A stretch of 27,426 nt of DNA from UBA11795 sp964652755 (GCA_964652755.1 CAZZBP010000023.1:1-27426), one strand, 5' to 3'. Counted from the stretch's first letter, positions 6,691-15,838 are shown. The notes: a model not told the origin generated them from the letters alone. Numbers and translations are program-made.

Positions 6691-7797
6691 TTGGAAGGAA
6701 TACGTACAGAGCCAGTTACTATCAATCTAGGTCCCCAACACCCAAGTACACACGGTGTGTTCCGATTACGCGTTACTTTTGATGGCGAACAAATAATCGA
6801 CGTCGAACCTGTCTTCGGTTATTTACACAGAGGAACAGAAAAGCTGGCAGAAAGCCGCAATTACGTTCAAATTGTCACACTTACGGATAGAATGGATTAC
6901 GTCGCGAGCATGTCAAATAACCTAGCGTATGTACGCACGGTCGAAAAACTATCCGGGATAGAAGTGCCTGAAAGGGCACAATACATCCGCGTCATCAGCG
7001 CAGAACTACAACGTGTCGCAAGTCATTTAATGGCCACAGGATTTCTATTAAACGATTTAGGGGCACTAGCAACTCCATTGACTTATTGTTTCAGGGAGAG
7101 AGAACGGATTCTAGACCTGTTCGAAATGCTCTGCGGTGCAAGAATAACTTTAAGTTATATGCGTCCCGGTGGAATCTTTCAGGACACTACCGAAGAGTTC
7201 TGGGAATCACTCCATTCCTTGATTGTTGACCTACCCCACTACATAGATGAGTTGGAGGCCTTGATATCCTCTAATGAGATCGTTCTTGCTAGAACTAGGG
7301 GAGTTGGAATTCTATCGGATGAACAAGCAATCGACTGCTCAGTATCTGGACCCAATCTAAGAGCCTCAGGGGTTCAATGGGATCTAAGAATAGCGGATCC
7401 ATACGAAATATATAACAGAGTTAAATTTGAGGTTCCGATTGGAGCACTGGGTGATACATTTGACAGATATTACGTGCGAATTGCCGAGATGCGAGAAAGC
7501 GTCAAGATAATCACCCAATGTATTGAGCAAATTGAAGAGGGGCCTATCCGCGCAGAAGTCCCCTATATTATAAGACCCCCAGTCGGAGAAGCTTACAGCT
7601 CTGTAGAGGGCCCTAAGGGGGAGTTGGGTTTCTACATGGTCAGCGACGGAGGAATCTCACCATACCGATGCAAAGTCCGGGCACCTTCCTTCCTCAACCT
7701 GACACCACTCAGGGATATGTTGAAGGGCTGGAAGATGGGAGACCTAATAATAATATTAGGATCCATTGATATCGTCCTCGGAGAGGTTGACCGATGA
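6691..7797 (+). CDS. nuoD: NADH-quinone oxidoreductase subunit D (49 kDa)
   Basis: Peripheral subunit that forms the quinone-binding pocket together with NuoB. It contains INLGPQHPSTHGVFRLRV, EPVFGYLHRGTEKLAE, DRMDYVASMSNN and the C-terminal FLNLTPLRDMLKGWKMGD then IIILGSIDIVLGEVDR, all diagnostic. The GPQHPSTHG loop with its quinone-contacting His is intact. The only in-frame start near the conserved N-terminus is TTG at 6691, giving 368 aa, which matches the family. The open frame continues upstream through nuoC but without family similarity. No good binding site precedes the TTG, so coupling to nuoC is likely. The end overlaps nuoH as ATGA. Confidence 0.95.
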   Translation: MEGIRTEPVTINLGPQHPSTHGVFRLRVTFDGEQIIDVEPVFGYLHRGTEKLAESRNYVQIVTLTDRMDYVASMSNNLAYVRTVEKLSGIEVPERAQYIRVISAELQRVASHLMATGFLLNDLGALATPLTYCFRERERILDLFEMLCGARITLSYMRPGGIFQDTTEEFWESLHSLIVDLPHYIDELEALISSNEIVLARTRGVGILSDEQAIDCSVSGPNLRASGVQWDLRIADPYEIYNRVKFEVPIGALGDTFDRYYVRIAEMRESVKIITQCIEQIEEGPIRAEVPYIIRPPVGEAYSSVEGPKGELGFYMVSDGGISPYRCKVRAPSFLNLTPLRDMLKGWKMGDLIIILGSIDIVLGEVDR

Positions 7798-9011
7798 TTT
7801 TCCTATCGGGCCTCATAGACTTCTATACTTTTTACAACTTTTTCAGAGGAATTTTCGAATCTATAGGACTTGGAGAATCTTCGGCCTGGATCTCTTACTT
7901 GGCGACTGGGATTTTAATATCTTTCATCGTTATAAACGTGATGATTATAGCCACAGCTTTCTACACATGGTTCGAAAGGCGAGTCCTTGGTAGGTTCCAC
8001 GTAAGGAGAGGGCCCAACAGACACGGACCGTTCGGACTCTTGCAACCCTTCGCTGATGTTATGAAGCTGATCATGAAAGAAGACACCCTCCCGGAAGAAG
8101 CAGATAAACCTGTGATGACACTAGCCCCCATAGCACTGGTGGCCCCAACACTCCTCATCATGACAGTCATCCCGCTATCTGAGAATTCTTTCCTCGGAAG
8201 TTTGAATATAGGAATTCTTTTTATCGTAGGGGTGACTTCGGTCAACTCTATAGCCATTTTTATGGCAGGTTGGGGTTCAAGAAATAAATATGCTGTTCTC
8301 GGCTCAATGCGAGGAGCCGCAATGCTTATAAGCTACGAAATTCCTATGGCCCTAGGAATTACGAGCGTATTACTATTATCCGGCTCACTAGCTATGACTG
8401 AAATCGTAAAGAGCCAAGATATATGGTTTATAGCTGTTATGCCCTTGGGCTTCTTTGTATTTATGGCAGCGGCAATGGCTGAGATAAGTAGAACACCTTT
8501 CGATCAGATCGAGGCGGAATCGGAGCTCGGCTCCGGTTACAACACAGAGTTCAGTGGTATTAAGTTTGCCATCCTCTTTCTTGCGGAGTTTATGGCACCC
8601 ATAGTTACGGCGGCAGTGGTTGCGACCCTTTTCCTTGGAGGAACGAAAGGTTTCGATCCTATACCGGGACAGGTGTGGTTTGCACTAAAAATGTTCCTCG
8701 TGATTTTCGTATTACTGTGGTTTAGGGCTACTTGGCCGCGTCTGAGGGTTGACCAAATCATGGCCTTTGCATGGAAAGGGCTCTTCGGATTAGGCCTTTT
8801 TAACATATTCCTGATAGCTATTGAAATTATGGTATTACGTGGGAACGCCGGAGAACTTAGCAGGTCTGATTTGCTGATAATGTCAATCATCAACTGGACA
8901 ATAACAATAAGTACGCTCCTAGTCTTACTAAATTTGCTGGGGCACAAGAAACTAGAACGTCCTAAACCAGTACCTTCACCACTAGCCAATATGGCTGCGG
9001 AGGCAGATTAA
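7794..9011 (+). CDS. nuoH: NADH-quinone oxidoreductase subunit H
   Basis: Membrane subunit joining the quinone chamber to the proton-pumping arm, with eight or more hydrophobic spans. Signatures are WFERRVLGRFHVRRGPNR and GPFGLLQPFADVMKLIMKED in the first cytoplasmic loop, AEISRTPFDQIEAESELGSG with its charged residues, and FRATWPRLRVDQIMAFAWK near the C-terminus. The product has 405 aa, longer than the 325 of E. coli, with extra sequence at both ends. The ATG overlaps the nuoD stop (ATGA) and is preceded by GGAGAGG at 7 bases. Confidence 0.97.
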   Translation: MIFLSGLIDFYTFYNFFRGIFESIGLGESSAWISYLATGILISFIVINVMIIATAFYTWFERRVLGRFHVRRGPNRHGPFGLLQPFADVMKLIMKEDTLPEEADKPVMTLAPIALVAPTLLIMTVIPLSENSFLGSLNIGILFIVGVTSVNSIAIFMAGWGSRNKYAVLGSMRGAAMLISYEIPMALGITSVLLLSGSLAMTEIVKSQDIWFIAVMPLGFFVFMAAAMAEISRTPFDQIEAESELGSGYNTEFSGIKFAILFLAEFMAPIVTAAVVATLFLGGTKGFDPIPGQVWFALKMFLVIFVLLWFRATWPRLRVDQIMAFAWKGLFGLGLFNIFLIAIEIMVLRGNAGELSRSDLLIMSIINWTITISTLLVLLNLLGHKKLERPKPVPSPLANMAAEAD

Positions 9012-9012
9012 A

Positions 9013-9684
9013 ATGTATGGAGTAGGAATAATAAAAGGCTTGGGGATTACAATGAAAAATCTTGCAATGCCCAACCGACAATTCAACATATACCAATATC
9101 CGGATAAGAAGGCAAGTCCGATAGATCTAGCAAGGCTCGAAGAAAAAAACACCCTAACATTTATATTTACCAGACCCTTAAAAACAATCAGATCACTCAT
9201 AGGTCTTGAAACGATCGAAGAAAGAATGCCTCAAGACGCTCGATTCCGAGGGGAGGAATTTGCATGGTATGAGCAGCGTTGCACCGGGTGCGCAAGCTGC
9301 GCGAAATACTGCCCCCTGGGAATAATTAAGATCGTCACTAACACAAGTGGAATTAACTTACAGGAAGGCGAAAGCTACGACATAGATGTTTTCGATATAG
9401 ACATAGGGCGATGTATGTTCTGTGGGCTGTGCGTTGAGGCATGTCCATATGATGCCCTTCACATGGGTAGCGGCTTTGAGGAAGGTACATACGAACGTGA
9501 GAACTTAGTCATAGATATGGAACGCCTTAAAAAGGCTGATAAGACCCACAGTACTAGGTTCCGACCACAACTATCCGATAGAAAGTACAACCCTACTGCA
9601 GGAGCCAATGCAGACTGGGACGAGGTTGGCAGGCATGAAAAACCAACTTTGGAAGATCAGCAGGAAAAGTGGGCGAAGCGATGA
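9013..9684 (+). CDS. nuoI: NADH-quinone oxidoreductase subunit I (two 4Fe-4S clusters), with N-terminal insertion
   Basis: Ferredoxin-like peripheral subunit carrying clusters N6a and N6b, which pass electrons to N2. Both binding motifs are complete: Cys90-x2-Cys93-x2-Cys96-x3-Cys100-Pro and Cys134-x2-Cys137-x2-Cys140-x3-Cys144-Pro. The beginning MYGVGIIKGLGITMKN is typical. Between the YQYP motif (about residue 30) and RFRGEEF (about 77) lie some 45 residues where most homologues I recall have about ten. A polar tail of about 40 residues follows the ferredoxin domain. GGAGG precedes the ATG by 9 bases. The end overlaps nuoJ. Confidence 0.96.
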   Translation: MYGVGIIKGLGITMKNLAMPNRQFNIYQYPDKKASPIDLARLEEKNTLTFIFTRPLKTIRSLIGLETIEERMPQDARFRGEEFAWYEQRCTGCASCAKYCPLGIIKIVTNTSGINLQEGESYDIDVFDIDIGRCMFCGLCVEACPYDALHMGSGFEEGTYERENLVIDMERLKKADKTHSTRFRPQLSDRKYNPTAGANADWDEVGRHEKPTLEDQQEKWAKR

Positions 9685-10229
9685 ACTTAGGTGCCGGGAC
9701 AGAAGGATCCCTGATTACGGAGATAATTTTCTGGGTTATGGCTCTATCTACGGTGGTTTCCGCTATAGCAGTGGTGCAGATAAGGGACCTATTCAGGTCA
9801 GCTTTATTTCTTATAGTAACTTTCCTTGGTGTGGCCGGAATGTTCATCTTACTAAGAGCCGAATTTTTGGCCGGTGTGCAGCTTATGATTTATGTCGGAG
9901 CAATATCAGTTTTGATAATTTTTGCCATCCTGCTGACAAGAGATTTGGATGAAGGAAGTCCTTCTCACGGATTCCGAGTCCCAGTAGCTCTAATATCCCT
10001 TATATTTATGGCCCTTTCTATTTACGCTGTCTCAGCCACCGATTGGAACTTACTAGGATCAGAATCCTTAACCGATTCCCAGATAGCGGGGACCGAGCTT
10101 ATTTTTGCGAACCCCATTCCATCAATAGCCGAAATGTTGCTCCGGGATTTTGTATTGGCTTTTGAGGTGGTCTCTGTCCTACTTCTAGCAGCAGTGTTGG
10201 GTGCACTGTCACTGGTGAGAGGTCGTTAG
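9681..10229 (+). CDS. nuoJ: NADH-quinone oxidoreductase subunit J
   Basis: Membrane subunit (182 aa) with five predicted spans. The conserved stretch LAGVQLMIYVGAISVLIIFAILL, split here as LAGVQLMIYVGAISV and LIIFAILL, contains the pi-bulge third helix implicated in coupling. The early segment VVQIRDLFRSALFLIVTFLG is also typical. The ATG at 9681 overlaps the nuoI stop as ATGA and is preferred. A GTG at 9669 would add four residues and overlap nuoI further. The gap of 4 bases to nuoK supports one transcript. Confidence 0.93.
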   Translation: MNLGAGTEGSLITEIIFWVMALSTVVSAIAVVQIRDLFRSALFLIVTFLGVAGMFILLRAEFLAGVQLMIYVGAISVLIIFAILLTRDLDEGSPSHGFRVPVALISLIFMALSIYAVSATDWNLLGSESLTDSQIAGTELIFANPIPSIAEMLLRDFVLAFEVVSVLLLAAVLGALSLVRGR

Positions 10230-10233
10230 AATA

Positions 10234-10584
10234 ATGACTCTAGAACGATTTCTCATTATAGGCGCTATTTTATTTGCAATAGGACTCTACGGTGCGTTAT
10301 CAAAAAAACATGCCATCGCTGTTTTAATGTCCTTGGAGATAATGTTTAACGGGGTTAACTTAACTGCTGTCGCGATTTCCCGATATACAGTGCCTGCTGC
10401 TCTGTCTGCAGGGGAACATGCTGCTGAAAACGCCTTCAGATTCCTGCTAACTGGCCAAATTTTCACCATTTTTATTATCACAGTTGCTGCTGCCGAGGTC
10501 GCGCTTGGCTTAGCAATCATAGTTGCCATTTACCGATCAAGGCACTCTATTCTGATAACTGATGCTGCAGACATGAAGAATTAA
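10234..10584 (+). CDS. nuoK: NADH-quinone oxidoreductase subunit K
   Basis: Small membrane subunit with three spans, 116 aa. The two membrane glutamates required for proton transfer in E. coli NuoK are present, in LMSLEIMFNGVNL and in TVAAAEVALGLAIIVAIYR. A stretch of about 15 residues between spans two and three (VPAALSAGEHAAENAF) is longer than usual. GAGAGG lies about 10 bases before the ATG. The stop is followed after 5 bases by a small gene that is not a complex I subunit. Confidence 0.95.
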   Translation: MTLERFLIIGAILFAIGLYGALSKKHAIAVLMSLEIMFNGVNLTAVAISRYTVPAALSAGEHAAENAFRFLLTGQIFTIFIITVAAAEVALGLAIIVAIYRSRHSILITDAADMKN

Positions 10585-10589
10585 CAAGT

Positions 10590-10784
10590 ATGTGGATCGA
10601 ATATAAAATCGTACCAAACCTCGTGATGGCCGAAATGTGGAAAGATACTTTCGAGGCAGAAGGCCTGACTACCAAGATATTACCGGACGGTGAAATAACA
10701 TCATGGGGAGAGCGAGTGCCCTACAAGATATACGTTCCGAAAGGCCGCGAGCATGTGGCAGATGAAATATTGAGGAAACTCTAG
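10590..10784 (+). CDS. Small DUF2007-like protein embedded between nuoK and nuoL
   Basis: A 64-aa protein without membrane segment or cysteine. The pattern, a short first strand, a helix MAEMWKDTFEAEGL, a turn with ILPDGE, a strand RVPYKIYVPK and a final helix EHVADEILRKL, resembles the DUF2007/putative signal-transducing family, whose members also read A-x5-L-x-A-E-G-I and I-x-V-P-x6-A-x2-I-L. The match is by eye. The gene fits the operon precisely: 5 bases after nuoK and 5 bases before nuoL, same strand. This argues that it is real and co-translated. Role unknown. An accessory, assembly or regulatory factor of this complex I is possible but unproven. Confidence 0.8.
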   Translation: MWIEYKIVPNLVMAEMWKDTFEAEGLTTKILPDGEITSWGERVPYKIYVPKGREHVADEILRKL

Positions 10785-10789
10785 GGTAT

Positions 10790-12868
10790 ATGGTAACCGA
10801 ACAGCTTATCTGGGCTATTTTCTTTTTACCCCTAGCATCTTTTATATTTATTGCATTGGTAGTGAGACCGTTCTTCAATCGTTATTCGATCGTCTCTGGT
10901 GCTGTAGCGATCCTCGCCATCGGAGCCTCGTTTGTAATATCTCTTTTGCCCCATATCGAAGTGGCGGTGCGGGGTAATCACCATATAGTGAATTCCCCAT
11001 ATGAGTGGCTGACGATCGGTCAACTGAAGTTCACTGTGGGCATTTTGCTGGATCCTTTAACTGCCATCATGCTGGTGGTCGTTACAGGTGTGAGCCTGAT
11101 GGTGCAGATTTATTCTACCGGCTACATGTCTTCGCCGAAAATGAACGAGCAAGGAAATCAACGGTCAGAGCCTAATCACCATGGGCCAGAAGAACTTGGG
11201 CGACCAATCTATGCGAGGTATTTTGCGTATATGTCGCTTTTCACAGCATCTATGCTGGGGCTTATTATGGCTGCCAACGTAATACAGCTTTTTGTGTTTT
11301 GGGAACTTGTCGGGCTTTGCTCTTATCTTCTCATTGGATTCTGGTTTCACAGGCCTGCGGCTGCGGCTGCAGCTAAAAAAGCTTTCATCGTCACCCGTGT
11401 TGGTGATTTTGGGTTTCTATTAGCCTTAATCTACCTATTCATGAAAACAGCGGGAATTGAAAACCCTGATCAACTCAACTATTTAGAGATTGACACGATA
11501 AATGAACATCTACCAGTTCTCGTACAAACCGGATTGGTAGGTTCTGGGGCTCTTACACTTATCGCAGTAGGAATATTCGTGGGAGCGGTGGGGAAATCGG
11601 GACAATTCCCTTTACACACATGGCTCCCAGATGCCATGGAAGGCCCCACACCGGTCAGCGCACTCATACACGCAGCTACCATGGTAGCCGCCGGAGTCTT
11701 TTTGGTTGGAAGATTCTTCCCTATCTTCGATTCTTCACCTTCCGCAATGGCTGTTGTTGCAATAATAGGTGCCATTACAGCAGTTTTCGCAGCAACTATG
11801 GGATTAGTGTCCAACGACATCAAACGGGTCCTCGCCTACTCAACAGTTAGTCAACTAGGTTACATGATGCTCGCATTAGGAGTTGGGGCATATGGTGCGG
11901 CAATATTTCATCTGTTTACACACGCATTCTTTAAGGCCCTCCTCTTCCTGGGTTCAGGCAGCGTGAACCACGCCACTGGAACTTTTGATATGCGATTCAT
12001 GGGTGGACTTCGCAAGCACATGCCAGTTACTTACGCCACGTTTTTGATAGGAAGTCTAAGCCTCGCCGGTATATTCCCTCTTGCCGGATTCTGGAGCAAG
12101 GATGAGATACTTTTGAATGTCTTCACGAGTGGGATCAACGGAGGGAGTCTCGTAAGCACCATCGTGTTTGTTTTGGCGATCAGCGCCGTGTTCATGACCG
12201 CATTTTACATGTTTAGAGCACTTTTCATGACCTTCGAAGGGACTTTCAAAGGTGGTTCTGAAAGCGACCCTGAATCACAGGGACATGGACCCGTCCACCT
12301 TGCCGAATCTTCGTTTTCCATGGTACTGCCCATGGTATTATTGGCCATCCCAGCAGTATTAATCGGCTTTATCGCCAACCCACTTTTTGATCTCGCCGGT
12401 GTTCCAGACCATTGGATGTCCCATACGCTGGAAGACTGGCTACCTGAGGGGATACAGGGACACGTGGAAGGATCTAAATTCAACACTCCATTAGCTGTTA
12501 GTTCTTCAATTATAGCTATTCTGGGAATATTGTTAGCGTTCCTCATGTACAAACCCAACCCTATAATTTCTCCACAGTCAGTGGGAAACACCTTCAAACC
12601 CGTGTATATCTTGTTCCACAGAAAATACTTTATTGACGAATTTTACGAAGGGGTAGTAGTCAAACGACTTTATTACAACGGAATTGCGCTCCTATCAGAC
12701 TGGTTTGATAGGAATATCGTGGACAGAACCGTTAACGTTTTGGGGTGGCTTGGAGCAAATTTCGGAGGCTTAATAAGACAACTCCAAACTGGTCAAATGC
12801 AAATGTATGCAACGGCAACATCGATCGGCATCATAGTGATTGCCGCGATTTTTATATTCGGTAAATAG
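10790..12868 (+). CDS. nuoL: NADH-quinone oxidoreductase subunit L
   Basis: Largest antiporter-like proton-pumping subunit (692 aa) at the distal end of the membrane arm. Signatures include FVFWELVGLCSYLLIGFWF (with the key Glu), KSGQFPLHTWLPDAMEGPTP then VSALIHAATMVAAG, and KRVLAYSTVSQLGYMMLALG. The C-terminal region (FHRKYFIDEFYEGVV onward, then a long amphipathic part and a last span) fits the lateral helix HL. An unusual hydrophilic stretch of about 25 residues, with adjacent histidines (EPNHHGPEELG, about residues 115-140), interrupts the region before ARYFAYMSLF. nuoM begins 8 bases after the stop, with AGG 7 bases before its ATG. Confidence 0.97.
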   Translation: MVTEQLIWAIFFLPLASFIFIALVVRPFFNRYSIVSGAVAILAIGASFVISLLPHIEVAVRGNHHIVNSPYEWLTIGQLKFTVGILLDPLTAIMLVVVTGVSLMVQIYSTGYMSSPKMNEQGNQRSEPNHHGPEELGRPIYARYFAYMSLFTASMLGLIMAANVIQLFVFWELVGLCSYLLIGFWFHRPAAAAAAKKAFIVTRVGDFGFLLALIYLFMKTAGIENPDQLNYLEIDTINEHLPVLVQTGLVGSGALTLIAVGIFVGAVGKSGQFPLHTWLPDAMEGPTPVSALIHAATMVAAGVFLVGRFFPIFDSSPSAMAVVAIIGAITAVFAATMGLVSNDIKRVLAYSTVSQLGYMMLALGVGAYGAAIFHLFTHAFFKALLFLGSGSVNHATGTFDMRFMGGLRKHMPVTYATFLIGSLSLAGIFPLAGFWSKDEILLNVFTSGINGGSLVSTIVFVLAISAVFMTAFYMFRALFMTFEGTFKGGSESDPESQGHGPVHLAESSFSMVLPMVLLAIPAVLIGFIANPLFDLAGVPDHWMSHTLEDWLPEGIQGHVEGSKFNTPLAVSSSIIAILGILLAFLMYKPNPIISPQSVGNTFKPVYILFHRKYFIDEFYEGVVVKRLYYNGIALLSDWFDRNIVDRTVNVLGWLGANFGGLIRQLQTGQMQMYATATSIGIIVIAAIFIFGK

Positions 12869-12876
12869 GCGACTCT

Positions 12877-14370
12877 ATGGAAGGATTCAACGGTCTTCTA
12901 TCGATTGCAGTCTTCATGCCGATATTGGCAGCTGCAATCATAGCTATGTTTCTCTCAGGCAAGGCCGCCAAGGGTTTCGCGGTCGCTACGACATTTGTGG
13001 AACTTCTAATAACTTCTTATATATTCTTGATATATAGAAAAAACCCGGACTCTCACGGTTTGGAAGATCGCTTTAGTGACTGGATTCCTATCGAGTCTTT
13101 CAGGGTCGAATACTTTCTGGCAGTAGATGGAATCAGCACACCGCTAGTATTACTGACAGGCATATTGGGAATAGTAGCTGTATTTGCCTCATGGAATATT
13201 ACCTCCCGTATCAAAGAGCACTTTATGTGGTTACTCGTTCTCCAAGGAGCAGTGATTGGTGTATTCACTGCGATGGACTTTTTCTTATTCTTCCTTTTCT
13301 GGGAGTTAGAACTAATTCCGATGTTCTTCCTAATCTCAATCTGGGGAAGTGGAAGAAAAGAGTACTCGGCAATGAAGTTCCTGATCTTCACAATTTTGGG
13401 AAGCGCCTTCATGTTGGTAGGAATATTGGCTCTATATTTTTCGACCGGCACTTTTGATATGACTTTATTGCCAGATAAGATTGCTGGGGCAGATCTCATA
13501 TTGCCAGCTTCAATATTATTCTTCCTAACTATTATTGGTTTCGCTATAAAGCTACCTGTATTCCCGTTTCACACTTGGCTTCCGGACGCCCATACCGATG
13601 CCCCTACAGCTGCCAGCGTTATGCTTGCGGGAGTCCTTCTAAAAATGGGGGGGTACGGGATGTTCAGGGTCTCTGCCGCAATGTTCCCTGACCAACTCCT
13701 CGACTTCTCATGGCTTCTAGCTTTACTCGGTGTAATAAATATTATTTACGGAGCGGCAATAACTATCCGACAGACTGATCTAAAGAGGCTTATTGCTTAC
13801 AGCAGCGTTAGTCATATGGGATTTGTCTTACTAGGGCTTGCTTCGGCCAAAGGTGCGGCTGCCACGCTGGGCATGACGGGCGCTGCCTTACAAATGTTCA
13901 CTCACGGAACAATAACTGGCCTACTTTTTCTAACTGTGGGGTACATTTACGAAAAAGCACACACAAGACATATTCCTGATCTAGGTGGACTTGCCGGAAG
14001 AATGCCTTTCCTTGCGACGTCACTACTTATCGCGGGTCTAGCGTCACTAGGCTTACCTGGAACGAGCGGGTTCGTGGCAGAAGTGACAATATTCCTCGGA
14101 AGCTTTCCAGCGTGGCAGATATTTACAATCATTGCGACGGTCGGAGTAGTGCTAACTGCTGCATATATACTCTGGATGATTCAAAGAACAATATTTGGTC
14201 CTAGGCCCGAACATCACAACAATCTTCTTGACGCCTCCTTACCAGAAATGGTGCCTGTGGCGATACTTGTTGTAGCTATAATATCGGTTGGTATTTATCC
14301 CTCAGTGATCTCTGAAATGTTCTCAGATGGACTCGAGCCGATTGTTACTTCTATGAAGGCACTAAACTAG
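12877..14370 (+). CDS. nuoM: NADH-quinone oxidoreductase subunit M
   Basis: Antiporter-like proton-pumping subunit (497 aa). The key glutamate lies in FLFWELELIPMFFLIS. The key lysine of the middle helix lies in GFAIKLPVFPFHTWLPDAH, followed by TDAPTAASVMLAGVLLKMGG. Further typical sequence is RQTDLKRLIAYSSVSHMGFV and ALQMFTHGTITGLLFL. About fourteen hydrophobic segments are apparent. The stop TAG is followed after one base by the nuoN ATG. Confidence 0.97.
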   Translation: MEGFNGLLSIAVFMPILAAAIIAMFLSGKAAKGFAVATTFVELLITSYIFLIYRKNPDSHGLEDRFSDWIPIESFRVEYFLAVDGISTPLVLLTGILGIVAVFASWNITSRIKEHFMWLLVLQGAVIGVFTAMDFFLFFLFWELELIPMFFLISIWGSGRKEYSAMKFLIFTILGSAFMLVGILALYFSTGTFDMTLLPDKIAGADLILPASILFFLTIIGFAIKLPVFPFHTWLPDAHTDAPTAASVMLAGVLLKMGGYGMFRVSAAMFPDQLLDFSWLLALLGVINIIYGAAITIRQTDLKRLIAYSSVSHMGFVLLGLASAKGAAATLGMTGAALQMFTHGTITGLLFLTVGYIYEKAHTRHIPDLGGLAGRMPFLATSLLIAGLASLGLPGTSGFVAEVTIFLGSFPAWQIFTIIATVGVVLTAAYILWMIQRTIFGPRPEHHNNLLDASLPEMVPVAILVVAIISVGIYPSVISEMFSDGLEPIVTSMKALN

Positions 14371-14371
14371 C

Positions 14372-15838
14372 ATGACCCTCCACGATATTTACCTACTATC
14401 ACCTGAATTGAGTGTGGCTATCCTAGCTGCTGTAGTGATAACCGTTGATCTGATGGTCAGAAACAAAAGGGTACTTCCAGTAATAACTTTTGTGGGATTA
14501 CTGGTTCCTCTCTACTTTAGTATTCAGCTCTGGGGTGTTGGCCGTGAGCAAGCATTTTCTGGTACTTTTCTAGTGGACGGCTTTAGCCTGTTTTTTAAGT
14601 ACTTAGTCCTTGCAGCCGCGGCCCTCGTCGTTTTGTCTTCTACAGAATATGCGAGGAGATTCGGGAATCATCAGGGTGAGTACTATGCGCTAATACTGTT
14701 TTCATCAACAGGAATGATGCTGCTGTCATCTTCTACTGAGTTGATTACGCTCTTCGTTGCACTCGAACTAACCGCCCTTCCAATCGCTGCACTTGCAGCT
14801 TTTCTCCGAGAATCTAGGTCAGCCGAATCCGGTATGAAATTCCTCGTGCTCAGTGCTGTAAGTTCCGCCGTATTACTATACGGCATGGTTCTGGTGTATG
14901 GATTTACAGGGTCAAGCCAGCTGAATGAGATCGCGTCTCAGATTTCAAGACTGGGTACGGATTTAAGTCCTGCTCTGATGCTTGGTATTGTCCTTATTAC
15001 TGCAGGATTTGGGTTCAAAATCTCCGCGGTCCCATTCCAAATGTGGGCACCAGATGTTTATGAAGGTGCTCCGACTCCCGTGACAGGCTTCCTATCAGTC
15101 GCGAGCAAAGCAGCCGGATTTGCAGTGATTATTAGAGTGTTTTACACAGCTTTCGAATTCGATACCCTGAGTATCGAATGGGCCACGATGATCGCCGTTT
15201 TAAGTGCCCTATCTATGTCCGTAGGCAACCTTATTGCGATAAGACAAGACAATATTAAAAGAATGCTTGCATATAGTACTGTCGCTCAGGCTGGGTACTT
15301 GATGGTTGGTCTTGCAGCAATCTCTGCTCTTCCGGGAGGAAGCGACAATGCCGGCCCTTCGGGTGTGCTTTTCTATTTAGCCGGGTATGGGATGACGAAT
15401 CTAACTGCTTTTGCCGTAATAATCGCAGTATCAAATAAAACTAAAAGCGACATGATAGGAACTTTTGCAGGATTGGGAAGAAAATCACCTTTTCTTGCTT
15501 CTGCCATGACGCTATCAATGATTTCCCTGATCGGAATACCTCCAACTGTCGGTTTCATGGCTAAGGTCTACATATTCGGAGCAGCCATGGACACAGGCCT
15601 TTGGTGGTTAGTCGTAATAGGAGTAGTCAACAGCGCTGTGTCTGCTTACTACTACCTGCGAGTTGTTAAGGTAATGTACTTCTCCGACATTGACGAGTCA
15701 GAACCTTTGAGACCGGGAGTAGGTGTAGCTTCCGCAGCTTTCCTGGCGATGACAGGCACTTTTATATTCGGAATTTTCCCGTCTCCCATAATTGAAATTG
15801 CCCACAAAGCAGTCACATCGATCTTGATCTTGGAATAA
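14372..15838 (+). CDS. nuoN: NADH-quinone oxidoreductase subunit N
   Basis: Third antiporter-like subunit (488 aa) and last gene of the operon. Signatures: LFVALELTALPIAALAAF (glutamate site), GFGFKISAVPFQMWAPDVYE (lysine site) then GAPTPVTGFLSVASKAAGF, and IRQDNIKRMLAYSTVAQAGY. The late segment SLIGIPPTVGFMAKVYIFGA matches the family. No clear terminator follows. Only a loose inverted TTAAGG/CCTTAA pair occurs in the 100 bases before nadK, so transcription may continue into nadK. Confidence 0.97.
   Translation: MTLHDIYLLSPELSVAILAAVVITVDLMVRNKRVLPVITFVGLLVPLYFSIQLWGVGREQAFSGTFLVDGFSLFFKYLVLAAAALVVLSSTEYARRFGNHQGEYYALILFSSTGMMLLSSSTELITLFVALELTALPIAALAAFLRESRSAESGMKFLVLSAVSSAVLLYGMVLVYGFTGSSQLNEIASQISRLGTDLSPALMLGIVLITAGFGFKISAVPFQMWAPDVYEGAPTPVTGFLSVASKAAGFAVIIRVFYTAFEFDTLSIEWATMIAVLSALSMSVGNLIAIRQDNIKRMLAYSTVAQAGYLMVGLAAISALPGGSDNAGPSGVLFYLAGYGMTNLTAFAVIIAVSNKTKSDMIGTFAGLGRKSPFLASAMTLSMISLIGIPPTVGFMAKVYIFGAAMDTGLWWLVVIGVVNSAVSAYYYLRVVKVMYFSDIDESEPLRPGVGVASAAFLAMTGTFIFGIFPSPIIEIAHKAVTSILILE

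Noticed and set aside
9608..9952. Plus-strand 114-codon frame across nuoI and nuoJ
   Set aside because: Shadow frame. nuoI and nuoJ have intact motifs and ATGA coupling here.
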